Shown: piece by piece, positions 45,239 through 54,422 of the stretch | Layout: each line of letters starts with the position of its first letter | How positions within the stretch are numbered: position 1 is the first letter of the stretch | NCBI GenBank assembly: GCA_018266795.1 | Contig: JAFDZV010000017.1 | Span: 75,659 to 139,658, forward strand | Origin: Bacteroidota bacterium | GTDB taxonomy: Bacteria; Bacteroidota; Ignavibacteria; OLB7 | Length of the DNA: 64,000 nt | Direction: 5' to 3' | Made by a program: the position numbers and the translations under genes | The notes under the pieces: model-generated | The model's input: only the letters and a program-made list of their open reading frames with translations | Told to the model about the DNA's origin: nothing | The model's database searches: none

Positions 45239-46582
45239 TCATGGTTGCGTGGGCTTCGTGTCGGTTGGCTTGGGATGGGCCGGCTTCGTCGCGGCAGACT
45301 TTGTGGCCGCCGGCTTCGTTGCCGCCGGCTTCGTTACTGCATGCTTCGCAGCTGCCGGCTTGGTAGTTGCAGGCTTCGAGGACGCGGACTTCGAGGAAGC
45401 GGGCTTCGACGAGGCAGGTTTTGAAATTGACGGCTTGGAGGACGCAGGCTTCGAGGATGTATGCTTTGGGGCCGCACCGTTCGGCAGCGAAGTCTTCGGA
45501 GCCGTGTGCTTCGGAGTTGCCGGCTTCGGGGCGGGCGGCTTCGGGGCCGTTGGCTTGACGGCAACCGGCGGGATCGGCTTCGGCGCGATCGTCGGCCCCA
45601 CGTTGTGCACGTGCGGTCCGTCCTCGTCCCCTTCGGTGCCGAGGTCGGATTCCGGATCGGGCGTTCCGGAAATCGTGACATCAACGGCGGCGCCCTGCGC
45701 AACCTGGGCGTACGGCGCAACCGTCTGCTCGATCACCGTATTCTTCGCGTAGGCAGGATTCTCCTTGTATCGCACCACGCCCATCACCAGGCCGGCGTTG
45801 TCCAGACGGGACCGGGCCTGTTCAATGTCCAGGGAAAGAAGGCTGGGCATCATGATGAACCGAGTGGACGGTCCACGGCTGATCATCACCGCCACGGTGG
45901 CTCCGGGGCGTGCCGGCACCTTCGGCGGAATGCTCTGCCCGTAGACGAGATCCTTCATGATGGTGTCGTTGTGCTCGTAGGTAACGTCGCCGATGTCGAA
46001 GCCGTTGCGCATCAGGTTGATGCGTGCCTCGCGCAGCGGCATGCCGGTGAGATCGGGAACGGGGATCAGCTCGGTGCCACGGCTCAGCGTCAGGTAGACG
46101 CGCCGCCCCTCCTTGGTGACCTGGCCGCCGTACGGAAGCTGCATCACCACCATGCCGGCGGGATAACGGTCGTCGAACCGCGACTCCCCCTTCTTCACTT
46201 CGAAGCCGAGCTTCTCCAGGCGCTTCTGCGCCTCGGCAAAGGGCAGGCCCACAACCTCGGGCACCTTCGCCTCCGAGCCTGCTTTCACGTACCACGGCAT
46301 CACCACCTTGTCCAGAAGCACCAGCACGACAAGCATGGTAACGACACCGATCGCGAGATACTTCAGCAACACGAGCCAGCGTACACGCGGCTCCGGCTCC
46401 TCGACGGCAGGCACCGCGGCGGGAGGAGGTACGGAGGCACCCGCCGTTGCGCCGTTCTCCAGCACTCCGGATATCGGCGCTCCGTTGCCCGGCGCCACCG
46501 CACCGGACGCTACCGTACCGGAAGCTGCCGCACCCGGCACCGTCCTGATACTGCTCTGTTCCTGATCTGTCCCGTTCGTCAT
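45239..46582 (-). CDS. PASTA-domain membrane protein with long Lys-Pro repeat tail
   Basis: A 447-aa protein with no kinase or transpeptidase domain. Residues 1 to about 67 are a Gly/Ala/Pro-rich cytoplasmic part, about 70-92 a single membrane helix (YLAIGVVTMLVVLVLLDKV), and about 103-313 three PASTA domains (VPEVVGLPFAEAQKRLEKLG; VPDLTGMPLREARINLMRNG; MPSLLSLDIEQARSRLDNAG). Residues about 335-447 are a low-complexity tail of (S/T/A)KPA units. PASTA domains bind peptidoglycan, so it probably sits in the inner membrane facing the wall. Free-standing PASTA proteins occur in Bacteroidota. The basic Pro-rich tail, like histone H1 or wall-spanning linkers, is unusual and presumably reaches through the periplasm. 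Confidence 0.88.
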   Translation of the reverse strand: MTNGTDQEQSSIRTVPGAAASGTVASGAVAPGNGAPISGVLENGATAGASVPPPAAVPAVEEPEPRVRWLVLLKYLAIGVVTMLVVLVLLDKVVMPWYVKAGSEAKVPEVVGLPFAEAQKRLEKLGFEVKKGESRFDDRYPAGMVVMQLPYGGQVTKEGRRVYLTLSRGTELIPVPDLTGMPLREARINLMRNGFDIGDVTYEHNDTIMKDLVYGQSIPPKVPARPGATVAVMISRGPSTRFIMMPSLLSLDIEQARSRLDNAGLVMGVVRYKENPAYAKNTVIEQTVAPYAQVAQGAAVDVTISGTPDPESDLGTEGDEDGPHVHNVGPTIAPKPIPPVAVKPTAPKPPAPKPATPKHTAPKTSLPNGAAPKHTSSKPASSKPSISKPASSKPASSKSASSKPATTKPAAAKHAVTKPAATKPAATKSAATKPAHPKPTDTKPTQP

Positions 46583-46701
46583 AGTATCGTTACCATCGCA
46601 ATCTATCACGCGTAAGCAACGTGCCGTTACGGACGCTCCACCGCGTCTGGTTGCAGCGCCTGCCCAACGCGGCACGCATCGGGCCTTCCCGATGCGGAGA
46701 G

Positions 46702-46709
46702 CCAAGTTA
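46702..46709 (-). promoter_or_regulatory. Candidate -7 box (TAACTTGG) for the PASTA gene
   Basis: Minus-strand TAnnTTGG box 120 bp before the PASTA gene start, in the spacer divergent from the AlbA_2 gene. Confidence 0.3.
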
Positions 46710-46843
46710 AAGAATCGGCAACGTTTCGCTCCCCCCTCTCTCTGCACATGGAGATATTGCCTCCTCGGGGAGGTTTGCCCGCACAGGGAACGCAATATGC
46801 GTGTAGGAAGCGTATCGTCGGGAACGGAGTGTGCTGAAGTTTG

Positions 46844-46851
46844 TATCTTCC
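46844..46851 (+). promoter_or_regulatory. Candidate -7 box (TATCTTCC) for the AlbA_2 gene
   Basis: Close to the TATCTTCG octamer seen elsewhere; 49 bp before the AlbA_2 gene start. Confidence 0.3.
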
Positions 46852-46899
46852 TGCAGTGTGCTGCGTTCGCAGCACCGCGAACCGTCTCAACGTCACGGC

Positions 46900-47562
46900 A
46901 TGAATGCGAAGAGACTGCGTGCGATCATCGAGATGGGGGAAACGGACACCGTAGAGTTCAAACGGAAGTTTTCCGGCTTCGAGAAGATCGCCAAGGAAAT
47001 GATCGCCCTGGCAAACACGCGCGGAGGGATGATTCTGGTTGGCGTGGATGATGACGGATCGATCGTGGGTGTGGACAGCGAGAAGTCCGAGATCGATCTG
47101 CTCAGCTCATCGGCCGAATTCTACTGCGATCCCCCGGTCGATTACGACATCGACGTCGTGGACATCGACGACACGGATGTGATTGTTGTTCACATCCCCG
47201 AAAGCCGCCAGAAGCCGCACAAGATCGTCTACTCTCCGTCGGAGAGCCCGTCACCGCCTGACGCGCGGGAGACCGGCGTGTACATCCGTCAGGGTGAGAA
47301 GAGCGTGATGGCCAGCAGGGAGGTGGCGCGCGTGCTTGCCGCATCGCAGCCGGATGCGCCGCCCCTTCGCGTGGAGATCGGCTCCATCGAACGCACGCTC
47401 TTCAATCATCTGGAGCAGCACGAGCGCATCACGCTGGGGGAATTCCGCAGGCTGGTCAACATCTCGGAGCGCCGCGCGTCGCGCAGCCTGGTTCGCCTGG
47501 TGCGTGCCGGTCTCATCAGGATCTTCACCAATCAGGGCGAGGATTATTATACGCTTGCGTAA
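46900..47562 (+). CDS. Schlafen/AlbA_2-domain protein with C-terminal winged helix
   Basis: A 220-aa protein. Residues about 8-130 form an AlbA_2 (divergent AAA_4, Schlafen-like) domain: ETDTVEFKRKFSGFEKIAKE, then IALANTRGGMILVGVDDDGSIVGV and VYIRQGEKSVMAS. Residues about 150-220 look like a winged helix-turn-helix (LFNHLEQHERITLGEFRRLV, RRASRSLVRLVRAGLI). Such proteins are usually annotated as ATP-binding or transcriptional regulators, and some Schlafen-like domains are nucleases. This is the compact form. A regulator is the simplest guess, without a known target. It is divergent from the PASTA gene. Confidence 0.85.
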   Translation: MNAKRLRAIIEMGETDTVEFKRKFSGFEKIAKEMIALANTRGGMILVGVDDDGSIVGVDSEKSEIDLLSSSAEFYCDPPVDYDIDVVDIDDTDVIVVHIPESRQKPHKIVYSPSESPSPPDARETGVYIRQGEKSVMASREVARVLAASQPDAPPLRVEIGSIERTLFNHLEQHERITLGEFRRLVNISERRASRSLVRLVRAGLIRIFTNQGEDYYTLA

Positions 47563-47565
47563 CGC

Positions 47566-47599
47566 CTGCCTGCGCGTTGCGCGCGCAACGCGCAGGCAG
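47566..47599. repeat. Perfect 34-bp palindrome
   Basis: Bases 47566-47582 are the exact reverse complement of 47583-47599 with no loop; the left arm is CTGCCTGCGCGTTGCGC. It begins four bases after the AlbA_2 gene stop and lies between convergent genes. It may act as a bidirectional terminator, but there is no T-tract on either side. Confidence 0.85.
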
Positions 47600-47678
47600 A
47601 TCGTGGATCGCTCGGAGCATGGCCCCCGTCCGTGAGAGAGCGATGTCGAGGTGCTCCGGTGGCGAGCTCCCGGCAGGC

Positions 47679-48419
47679 TCAATGCAGGCCCGTATACAAC
47701 ATCTTGGCGCCGGCAATCACCAGCACGATCGCAATCACGAGTTCCAGCGTGGCATCCTTGGAGCGGCGGATCAGGTGCACGCCGAGATGCGCCCCACCCC
47801 ATGCGCCCACCATGCCCACCGCGGCCGGAAGGAATATGGAGCTGTCCAGAATGCCCCGCACGGCATAGCCGGCAATCCGCGAGAGCGCCACGATGCTTCC
47901 AAGGGCGCCGTTGGTTCCGGCGATCTCGCGCACGGACATCGAGGAGGCTATCAGCGCTCCGGTCTGCAGCGGCCCGTGGCCGGCGCCGAGAAGCGCGCCG
48001 ATCACGCCGGAGACAAGCCCCACAACCGGAAACCATCCGCGCTTCATGCCTCGCGGCTCCGGGAGATCCACATACAGCTTGAGGATGTAATAGATCCCGA
48101 AGAGGATCAGCAGCCCGCCGATGGCCGTTGAGAGCACGTGAGCATCGAGAAGCTCCAGAAGCCATGCGCCGATGTACGTGCCGGGCACGATCCCCACTGC
48201 GAACAGAAGCGCAACCCGCCAGTTTACCCACTCGCGCAGCAACACCAGCCGCGGAAGGTTCCACCCGAGCGGTATCAGCGCCGAGAGAAGCACCGCGTCC
48301 TTACTACCGGTGAGCATCGCCAGCATCGGCAGCAACAGCAGGCCGCCCCCCAGGCCGGCAGCGGTGTCCAGCGTTCCGGCGATCAGTGCCGCAAGAGCAA
48401 TCTGTGCGTAGAGGAGCAT
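47679..48419 (-). CDS. TSUP-family (TauE/SafE) membrane permease
   Basis: A 246-aa protein with about eight hydrophobic helices. The inverted family repeats are visible: LAALIAGTLDTAAGLGGGLLLLP in the first half and GLVSGVIGALLGAGHGPLQT in the second. Family members move sulfite, sulfoacetate, thiosulfate or other organosulfur anions across the inner membrane. No sulfur-metabolism gene is adjacent, so the substrate is open. Confidence 0.88.
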   Translation of the reverse strand: MLLYAQIALAALIAGTLDTAAGLGGGLLLLPMLAMLTGSKDAVLLSALIPLGWNLPRLVLLREWVNWRVALLFAVGIVPGTYIGAWLLELLDAHVLSTAIGGLLILFGIYYILKLYVDLPEPRGMKRGWFPVVGLVSGVIGALLGAGHGPLQTGALIASSMSVREIAGTNGALGSIVALSRIAGYAVRGILDSSIFLPAAVGMVGAWGGAHLGVHLIRRSKDATLELVIAIVLVIAGAKMLYTGLH

Positions 48420-48603
48420 CGGCGAATGGTCTCCGATGGAAAGGGATTGAACGTCCGGTGCGAAGTGGTCTCTGTTGCCGTGGTATCCGCCATGAGGATC
48501 GTGGCGTCGGCTGAAGACGCGGGAGAAGGGTACATCTACGGGATGACTGCGACCCGGCGGGTCTGGCGGTCCGGCAACACACCGGGGATACGCTGCCGAA
48601 ACG

Positions 48604-49575
48604 CTACGAGCCGAACACCTTGCGGTAGTGCTCCGCCGCCTGGCGGGTAAGGTGAGGGGCGATCGGATGGCGGAACACCGGCATCGCCAGCGCGCGCGCG
48701 TAGTTCTCCCTGGCGCGCTTCATGTCCCCCATCTTCTCGTACGTGTAGGCGATCTCCGCATACATCGTGTTGTTCTCGGGATACTGCTTCAGCACCTCGT
48801 CGAAATGCTTCAGCGCTTCCTCGTACGATCCCACCGGTATGCGTGCGCGCAGCAACCCGGCAATTGCGCGCATCCATCGCGCCACAGAGGCGATCTCGCG
48901 ATGCCACGATCCGAGAACGAAGTGCCCCATCCAGGTGTTGTCGATCAGGATCGCCTGCTCCGCATGATGCTTCACCTCCCACGTGCTCTTCACGATCTGG
49001 CGTCGCGAGCCCGACATCAGCGCCTGCCGTCCGATTGCGGCTCCGAGAAGAGCGTGGCCGATGGATGAATTCGGGTTGAGCGAAAGCGCACGTTCGGCCC
49101 ACAGACGCATCTGAGCGATATGCTCCGCGTGCATCGGATGGCCGGGACCATGACCGAGGAAGAATGTCTTGTAGTAGTGAACGCGAGCTATGTGACCGCA
49201 GACTTCGGCGGATGGATACCGCTCGTAGAGCTTGACCCAGAGTTCCAGAGCCGTATCGGCGTCGCCCGCCATCAGCGCCTGGTATCCCGAACGCAGATGC
49301 TCCGGCACCGGCTCAGCGAACTCGCGAACAGGCACACCTGCACCGCCAGCCGCGCCGGAGGGCGAGGCCTGGGCGAATGGGGCACCATTCGGTTTTGGCT
49401 GCAACGGATCTGTTGATGAAATCAGCAACGTCTCGGTCCGTACGGTACTACAATGATGTGTCGATTCACAACCCGGCCCGGCCGCAAAGCCGCATGAATC
49501 AAGCGTCAGGGCCTGGTCACTCAGGCGCAATCCTCTACTGCGCTCGTAGGAGCACATTGCCATGCGATGTTCCAA
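48604..49575 (-). CDS. Tetratricopeptide-repeat protein
   Basis: A 323-aa frame. From about residue 85 onward it is helical with TPR-type units: GYQALMAGDADTALELWVKL, AERALSLNPNSSIGHALLGA, GSYEEALKHFDEVLKQYPEN, and MKRARENYARALAMP. The pattern and spacing recall RMD1-like TPR proteins. The first 50 residues are not protein-like, and the true start may be the TTG at 49428 (LLISSTDPLQPK). No signal peptide is clear. Likely a protein-protein interaction scaffold; partner unknown. Confidence 0.75.
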   Translation of the reverse strand: MEHRMAMCSYERSRGLRLSDQALTLDSCGFAAGPGCESTHHCSTVRTETLLISSTDPLQPKPNGAPFAQASPSGAAGGAGVPVREFAEPVPEHLRSGYQALMAGDADTALELWVKLYERYPSAEVCGHIARVHYYKTFFLGHGPGHPMHAEHIAQMRLWAERALSLNPNSSIGHALLGAAIGRQALMSGSRRQIVKSTWEVKHHAEQAILIDNTWMGHFVLGSWHREIASVARWMRAIAGLLRARIPVGSYEEALKHFDEVLKQYPENNTMYAEIAYTYEKMGDMKRARENYARALAMPVFRHPIAPHLTRQAAEHYRKVFGS

Positions 49576-49742
49576 TGGAGGCGGTCAGCAGCAATGTTGC
49601 CGGGTGGTTCCGGCACCAGGGAGATGTCGCGATTCAACTGCGTCAGGTACTTGGCAATCATACAAAGCAACCCATCCGGATAGTGTAACAGTATGTCGGT
49701 TCAGGGCCGATCAGCCTCCCGCGGGAACGATATTGTAGGGCC

Positions 49743-50318
49743 ATGTTTACGATTCTGGATACCGTTGCCGATGAGGCACTTGCAACCGCACGATTCGCGT
49801 GCGATCTCGGCGCGTGCAAGGGCGCGTGCTGCACCGTGCCCGGCGGGCGCGGCGCTCCGCTCGATGATGCCGAGGTGCAGTTGATCCGGGATGCGATCCC
49901 CGCCGCACTTCCCTATCTGCCCGAACGCAATCGTGCCGTCATCGAGACCCGAGGCGCCGTGGAAGGCAGGCCCGGTGACTTCGCAACGCGATGCATCGAC
50001 CGCCGGGACTGCGTCTTCGTCTACTACGAGGGTGACGTTGCCAAGTGCGCGATCGAGCGGGCCTACTTCAAGAAGGAGACGCCGTTCCGCAAGCCGCTGA
50101 GCTGCCATCTGTTCCCGATTCGCATTGACCAGGTGTTCGATGCGGACTATCTCCGCTACGAACGCATCTCGGAGTGCCAGCCGGCAGTGGAGAACGGAAC
50201 CAGGCGCGGCGTGCCGCTCTACAAGTTCCTGAAGGAGGCAATTGTGCGGGCGTACGGCGAGGAATACTACAGGGAGCTGGTGAACCGTATCGAGAAACGA
50301 ACCGGCGAAAACAGGTAA
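49743..50318 (+). CDS. DUF3109 / YkgJ-like Cys-cluster protein
   Basis: A 191-aa protein with nine Cys. The N-terminal block FACDLGACKGACC followed by GRGAPLDDAEV is the hallmark of the Bacteroidota DUF3109 family. The remaining Cys occur in RCIDRRDCVF, KCAIERAYF, SCHLFPIR and SECQPA. The Cys set probably binds zinc or an iron-sulfur cluster. The biochemical role is not known. The ATG at 49743 matches the normal family start (MFTILD). It stands alone. Confidence 0.88.
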   Translation: MFTILDTVADEALATARFACDLGACKGACCTVPGGRGAPLDDAEVQLIRDAIPAALPYLPERNRAVIETRGAVEGRPGDFATRCIDRRDCVFVYYEGDVAKCAIERAYFKKETPFRKPLSCHLFPIRIDQVFDADYLRYERISECQPAVENGTRRGVPLYKFLKEAIVRAYGEEYYRELVNRIEKRTGENR

Positions 50319-50371
50319 GCGGGGTTCGGAGCCGCGGGCCGGTGGTCAGTCGGTGTTTGCCGGTTAGGGCA

Positions 50372-50400
50372 GGCGGGTCTCGATTCCATCGGGACCCGCC
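50372..50400 (+). terminator. 13-bp hairpin after the DUF3109 gene
   Basis: 50372-50384 (GGCGGGTCTCGAT) pairs with 50388-50400 (one G-T pair) across TCC, 53 bp after the gene stop. There is no T-tract. Confidence 0.45.
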
Positions 50401-50552
50401 CTGGTCACCGGCAGATGCGCCGAGGCCCCACCGACGACCAACGCAACCGGCGACCATCGGGCTCGCAATGTTTCAACCAGAAATGCGTCTCGTCCGGACG
50501 CATATATCCACTATTCCGCGCAGCTGCGCGCCATGCCCGGGCATACGTTGAT

Positions 50553-50560
50553 TATATTGC
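50553..50560 (+). promoter_or_regulatory. Candidate -7 box (TATATTGC) for rpoN
   Basis: TAnnTTGC box 86 bp before the rpoN start. Confidence 0.3.
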
Positions 50561-50645
50561 TGTCTCTCCTGGCAATTGAATTGGCACGGTCTGCGCTGAA
50601 CGGAATCTCGCTCGGCCACATCAGAATGAATTGAGTCAGGCGATC

Positions 50646-52760
50646 ATGCTGTCACTCTCACAACGACAGTCGCTGCTTCAGCGCCTCTCCCCACAGCAGG
50701 TGCAGTATCTCAAGATGCTGCAGTTGCCGGTGCTTGCCCTGGAACAACGGATCAAGGAGGAGCTGGAGGCCAACCCGCTTCTGGACGACATGCAGGACGA
50801 GGTCCCGGACCAGGAGATCGATTCGGAGCCGATCACCGCAGAGTCGCGAACCGAGAGCGGCGATACCGGCGGCGAGGATTCGCCGGAGGCCGAACGGGGA
50901 GCGGACGAGCCGGCGGTGGACCGCGAGCTGGAATGGTCAGAGTATATGCCGGATGAGAGCGAGGGGTACAAGGCCCCCTCGTTCACGGGGCAGGAGAGCG
51001 AGGAGCAGGACGAGTTTCCGCAGCGTGCAGAGGAGTCGCTTGCCGAGCAGTTGCTTGCGCAGCTCCGGCTGCAGGAGATTACCGAGGACGAGACCGCGCT
51101 TGCCGAGGAGATCATCGGCAACATCGATGATCACGGATATCTGCTCCGCGATCTGTCCGATATCGTGGACGACCTGAACAAGTTTATCGCAGCAACGCGC
51201 CACGGCGCGCAGGAGCTGGCGGAATCGAAGGCCGCAACGGCTTTGGGCGACGGTAGATTCGACAGCTACGAGGAACTGATAGCGGACGAACCGTTCGGCC
51301 GGGACAGACTCCTCTACTCCCATCCGTACGAGGCCGACGGGCACGGTGGTGACGGCCACGACGGATTGGCACACGATGCCGATGGATACGGAGACGGCGG
51401 CTACGAGGTGGATGCGGAGGGGAATGCGGTGCGTTCGGGCGGGAAGTCGATCGATCCGTTCGGTGCGGACACGTACGATGCGTTCGAGGATGCACCGACC
51501 ATCGGCGGAACGCGACCGCGCACTCAATCGGCGCCGGAACCGCCGGGCGCGTCCCCGTACGGCTCCGACGCGGACGGGAACGGTTCGGAGCGGAGCGGAC
51601 CGTTGGGGGAGGCCACCGGTCTTTCATCGCTTTCGCTTGCAGACATGTCGCGCCTGTCGATCGAGGATCTCTCGCGGCTGTTGGAGCAGGGGACCGCGGC
51701 GCTGGCGCCGGAGATCCCCGCGGAGCGGGCAGGGACGAACCATGACGGATTGCACGGCACGGGCAGGCCCGCCGCCGAATCCAGGACCGATCATGCGCCT
51801 GCCATCGAGGAGGTGTTCACGTACTCGGAAGCGGAGAAGGTGCTGCGCATGATTCAACGCCTGGACCCTCCCGGCATCGGCGCGCGCGACCTGCGCGAAT
51901 GCCTGATGATCCAGCTGGACGTGGCGGCCAACAGCTCTGCCGGGCACGATCTTGCCTATCGCGTGCTTCGTGACACCTACGCCGAGTTCACGATGAAGCA
52001 CTTCGAGAAGATCACCGCGAAGCTGGGGTGCACGACCGAGGAGTTGCGCGAAGCGATGGAGGTGATCCGCACGCTCAACCCGAAGCCCGGAGGCGGCTCG
52101 GTGAGCATCGTGGAGAACAATTACGTTACGCCGGACTTCGTCGTGGAGCGGGACGAGGACGACTTCCTGATCGTTCCGAACGATCGCGCGATCCCTCCGC
52201 TCAGGATCAACCATGCATATCAGGAATTGATCCGGCGCGGCGAGGGAGGCCAACGCCAGGTTGATCGCGAGACGCGACGATTTATCCGCGACAAACTCGA
52301 GGCGGCCAAGTGGTTTATCGCGTCCATCCATCAGCGCAGGCAGACGATGATGCGGGTCATGCGGGCGATCGTGGATCTGCAGAGCGGCTTCTTCACCGGC
52401 GGTCCGAACCTGATCCGTCCGATGATATACAAGGATGTAGCCGAGAGAATCGGAATGGACATCTCCACGGTCTGCCGCGTGGTGAACGGTAAATACGTGC
52501 AGACCGATTTCGGCACATTTGAACTTCGTTATTTCTTCTCCGAGAAACTGGAGACTGCCAGTGGCGAGGAGGTTTCCACGAAGATCGTGAAGGCACGGAT
52601 TCAGGAACTTATCGATGCGGAGGACAAGCATCATCCGCTTTCGGACGATGCGCTGACGCAGGAAATGGAGCGGGCCGGATTTCACGTGGCACGGCGCACG
52701 GTGGCGAAGTATCGCGAACAATTGAATATTCCCGTGGCCAGGCTTCGCCGCGCGCTGTAG
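50646..52760 (+). CDS. rpoN: RNA polymerase sigma-54 factor
   Basis: A 704-aa protein. Region I, the enhancer-responsive part, is SQRQSLLQRLSPQQVQYLKM through LEANPLLD. The core-binding region starts near residue 125 (AEQLLAQLRLQEI, DDHGYLLRDLSDIVDDL) and resumes near residue 385 (EAEKVLRMIQRLDPPGIGAR). The DNA-binding HTH (DISTVCRVVNGKYV) and the C-terminal RpoN box (ARRTVAKYREQLNIP) are intact. Between about residues 180 and 383 lies an Asp/Gly/Ser-rich, probably disordered insert that most sigma-54 proteins, about 480-500 aa, lack. The factor drives promoters of the -24/-12 type with AAA+ activators. The ATG at 50646 opens on the conserved LSLSQRQ; a TTG at 50631 is possible. Confidence 0.93.
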   Translation: MLSLSQRQSLLQRLSPQQVQYLKMLQLPVLALEQRIKEELEANPLLDDMQDEVPDQEIDSEPITAESRTESGDTGGEDSPEAERGADEPAVDRELEWSEYMPDESEGYKAPSFTGQESEEQDEFPQRAEESLAEQLLAQLRLQEITEDETALAEEIIGNIDDHGYLLRDLSDIVDDLNKFIAATRHGAQELAESKAATALGDGRFDSYEELIADEPFGRDRLLYSHPYEADGHGGDGHDGLAHDADGYGDGGYEVDAEGNAVRSGGKSIDPFGADTYDAFEDAPTIGGTRPRTQSAPEPPGASPYGSDADGNGSERSGPLGEATGLSSLSLADMSRLSIEDLSRLLEQGTAALAPEIPAERAGTNHDGLHGTGRPAAESRTDHAPAIEEVFTYSEAEKVLRMIQRLDPPGIGARDLRECLMIQLDVAANSSAGHDLAYRVLRDTYAEFTMKHFEKITAKLGCTTEELREAMEVIRTLNPKPGGGSVSIVENNYVTPDFVVERDEDDFLIVPNDRAIPPLRINHAYQELIRRGEGGQRQVDRETRRFIRDKLEAAKWFIASIHQRRQTMMRVMRAIVDLQSGFFTGGPNLIRPMIYKDVAERIGMDISTVCRVVNGKYVQTDFGTFELRYFFSEKLETASGEEVSTKIVKARIQELIDAEDKHHPLSDDALTQEMERAGFHVARRTVAKYREQLNIPVARLRRAL

Positions 52761-53222
52761 ATCGCGACGCGAAACAGCGCCGGCCGGCGCCCGCATTGGA
52801 TAACATCGAGCTAGTCATGTTGGCGGATTGGCCAGTACAATTCCGCTCCGCATGATGAGCAATGGTACACGAAATTGGCCCCCACCGATCAAAACAATGC
52901 TCCAATTCTGCCGAGTATATGTATCTTGACCGGCCAGTTGTTGCGATGCCATTCCCTGCGCGGTGATCGCAATACGACGTCTCTCCCAGTTGTACTCCTG
53001 AGGCCAACAGGCACGCGATGACCCTCCGTGTCCGGAAGCCTCGCCCGATTCCCTAGCCTTGATACGAGTTGCGACTGCGGCCCGCGGCTCGTAACAACCC
53101 TTCTGTGGCACACACTCCCCGGTGTTCCCCTCGCCGGACCCCGCACGGGTTTCCGGTTGACTTCCCACGGAAGGCGGCTCTCGGTGGCCGTAGTTCTATT
53201 GCAGTAACTAATCGTTCATTCC
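52761..53222. other. Intergenic region after rpoN
   Basis: About 460 bp with no supported gene. A 14-bp palindrome (GCGCCGGCCGGCGC) lies about 20 bp after the rpoN stop. The central part (52810-52960) is less G+C-rich than the genes around it. A minus-strand frame of 117 codons (52815-53168) has no family match, and its composition is not convincing. Confidence 0.5.
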
Positions 53223-54287
53223 ATGACCCACAATTCCGGAATAAGGTCCCAGGCGACTCCTAAGCCGCGTACACACGCCGCGGTGTTCATCGACTTCGAG
53301 AACATTTACTATTACCTGAAGGACAACTACGCGGATCTCCCAGATCTCAACAACTACCTGTTTGAGATGCTCCGCAACCTGCAGAACTATCTCGAGCGAC
53401 GCCTTGGCCTGCATTGCATCATTGTGAACGCCTATGCGGACTTCGAACGGTTGAAGTTCGGCCCGCAGGGCAATCTCTTTCTGATGGGTGTGGAGACGCA
53501 CAACGTGCTCAGCACCGATCGAAAGAACAGCGCCGATATGAAGCTCTGTATCGACGCGATGGAAGTACTGTATACGCGGCCCGATATCGAAGGCTTTGTC
53601 TTCCTTGCCGGCGACCGCGACTACATCCCCATGATCCAGCACCTGAAGCGACACGGGCGCTCGGTCTTCGCCGTTGCATTTCGTGGTAATATCTCCGGTG
53701 ATCTCCTGCTCAACATCGGACAGCACAACTTCATCGATGCGATGGCGTTGTTGAACCACGACCTTCTTGCCCGCCTCGAATATTCGGCACGTCGCCAGCG
53801 CGAGGTTGCCGACGATGAACGCGAACGCGACGAAGCACGCAGCGCGGAGCTTCAGCGTCGTGAAGGAGAATCCGATGATGATTTCGGTATCGCGTCCGGA
53901 ATGAACAACGGACACGACACGGCCATTGACGACGAAGTCGGCATTGATCGCCGGCGTTCATGGCCCGCGCAGCCGCGGTACGTGGATGTTATGACGGCCG
54001 ACTTCAACCCGGCAATTCCGATCGTGGACGAGGAGGAGCAGATCTGCATCGATGTTCTTCTGAAGCATTACGGCCGGCATCCCGAGGTGTGGATGAGCCC
54101 CTACCTTCGGAAGCTTTCCGATGCGCTCCCGCGCCTTGCCGATTACGAACGCAAGGCGTTGCTGGCAAACCTGGAATCGGCCGGAGCCATCAGAGTGGAG
54201 AAGCGTCGCGGCGAGCCGTATGACTACTCGATCATCATTGTCAACTACAATCATCCGTCCGTAAGAGAACGGATGCCTGGTGGCTGA
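53223..54287 (+). CDS. NYN-domain (LabA/DUF88-like) protein
   Basis: A 354-aa protein. The N-terminal NYN/PIN-like nuclease fold has its acidic active-site set: VFIDFENIYYY (Asp 24), NSADMKLCIDAM near 102-113, and FLAGDRDYIPMI near 128-139, then VFAVAF. A charged, Arg/Glu/Asp-rich linker covers about 180-255, and a C-terminal domain (about 270-345: EEQICIDVLLKHYGRHPEVW, LRKLSDALPRLADYERKALL) looks like an OST-HTH/LOTUS-type winged helix. Such proteins are thought to process or bind RNA. The start follows directly from the conserved N-terminus. A terminator lies 30 bp after the stop. Confidence 0.85.
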   Translation: MTHNSGIRSQATPKPRTHAAVFIDFENIYYYLKDNYADLPDLNNYLFEMLRNLQNYLERRLGLHCIIVNAYADFERLKFGPQGNLFLMGVETHNVLSTDRKNSADMKLCIDAMEVLYTRPDIEGFVFLAGDRDYIPMIQHLKRHGRSVFAVAFRGNISGDLLLNIGQHNFIDAMALLNHDLLARLEYSARRQREVADDERERDEARSAELQRREGESDDDFGIASGMNNGHDTAIDDEVGIDRRRSWPAQPRYVDVMTADFNPAIPIVDEEEQICIDVLLKHYGRHPEVWMSPYLRKLSDALPRLADYERKALLANLESAGAIRVEKRRGEPYDYSIIIVNYNHPSVRERMPGG

Positions 54288-54315
54288 TTCCGCACATTCG
54301 ATCCGCTATCGCTTC

Positions 54316-54344
54316 AACGCCCGGTGCGCCCCGTACCGGGCGTT
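54316..54344 (+). terminator. Hairpin terminator after the NYN gene
   Basis: AACGCCCGGT (54316-54325) pairs with ACCGGGCGTT (54335-54344) across a 9-nt loop, and TGCGTTTTCG follows. Confidence 0.6.
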
Positions 54345-54422
54345 TGCGTTTTCGCGACACGTTCGCGGCCCGGCTACCGCACGCCGGCATCCCTCAAATC
54401 GCCACCTCGTCGCCGATATCGT

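Noticed and set aside
52815-53168. 117-codon minus-strand frame after rpoN
   Set aside because: No family resemblance and no ribosome site. The possibility of a structured RNA was considered, but no RNase P, tmRNA or 6S signature could be identified.
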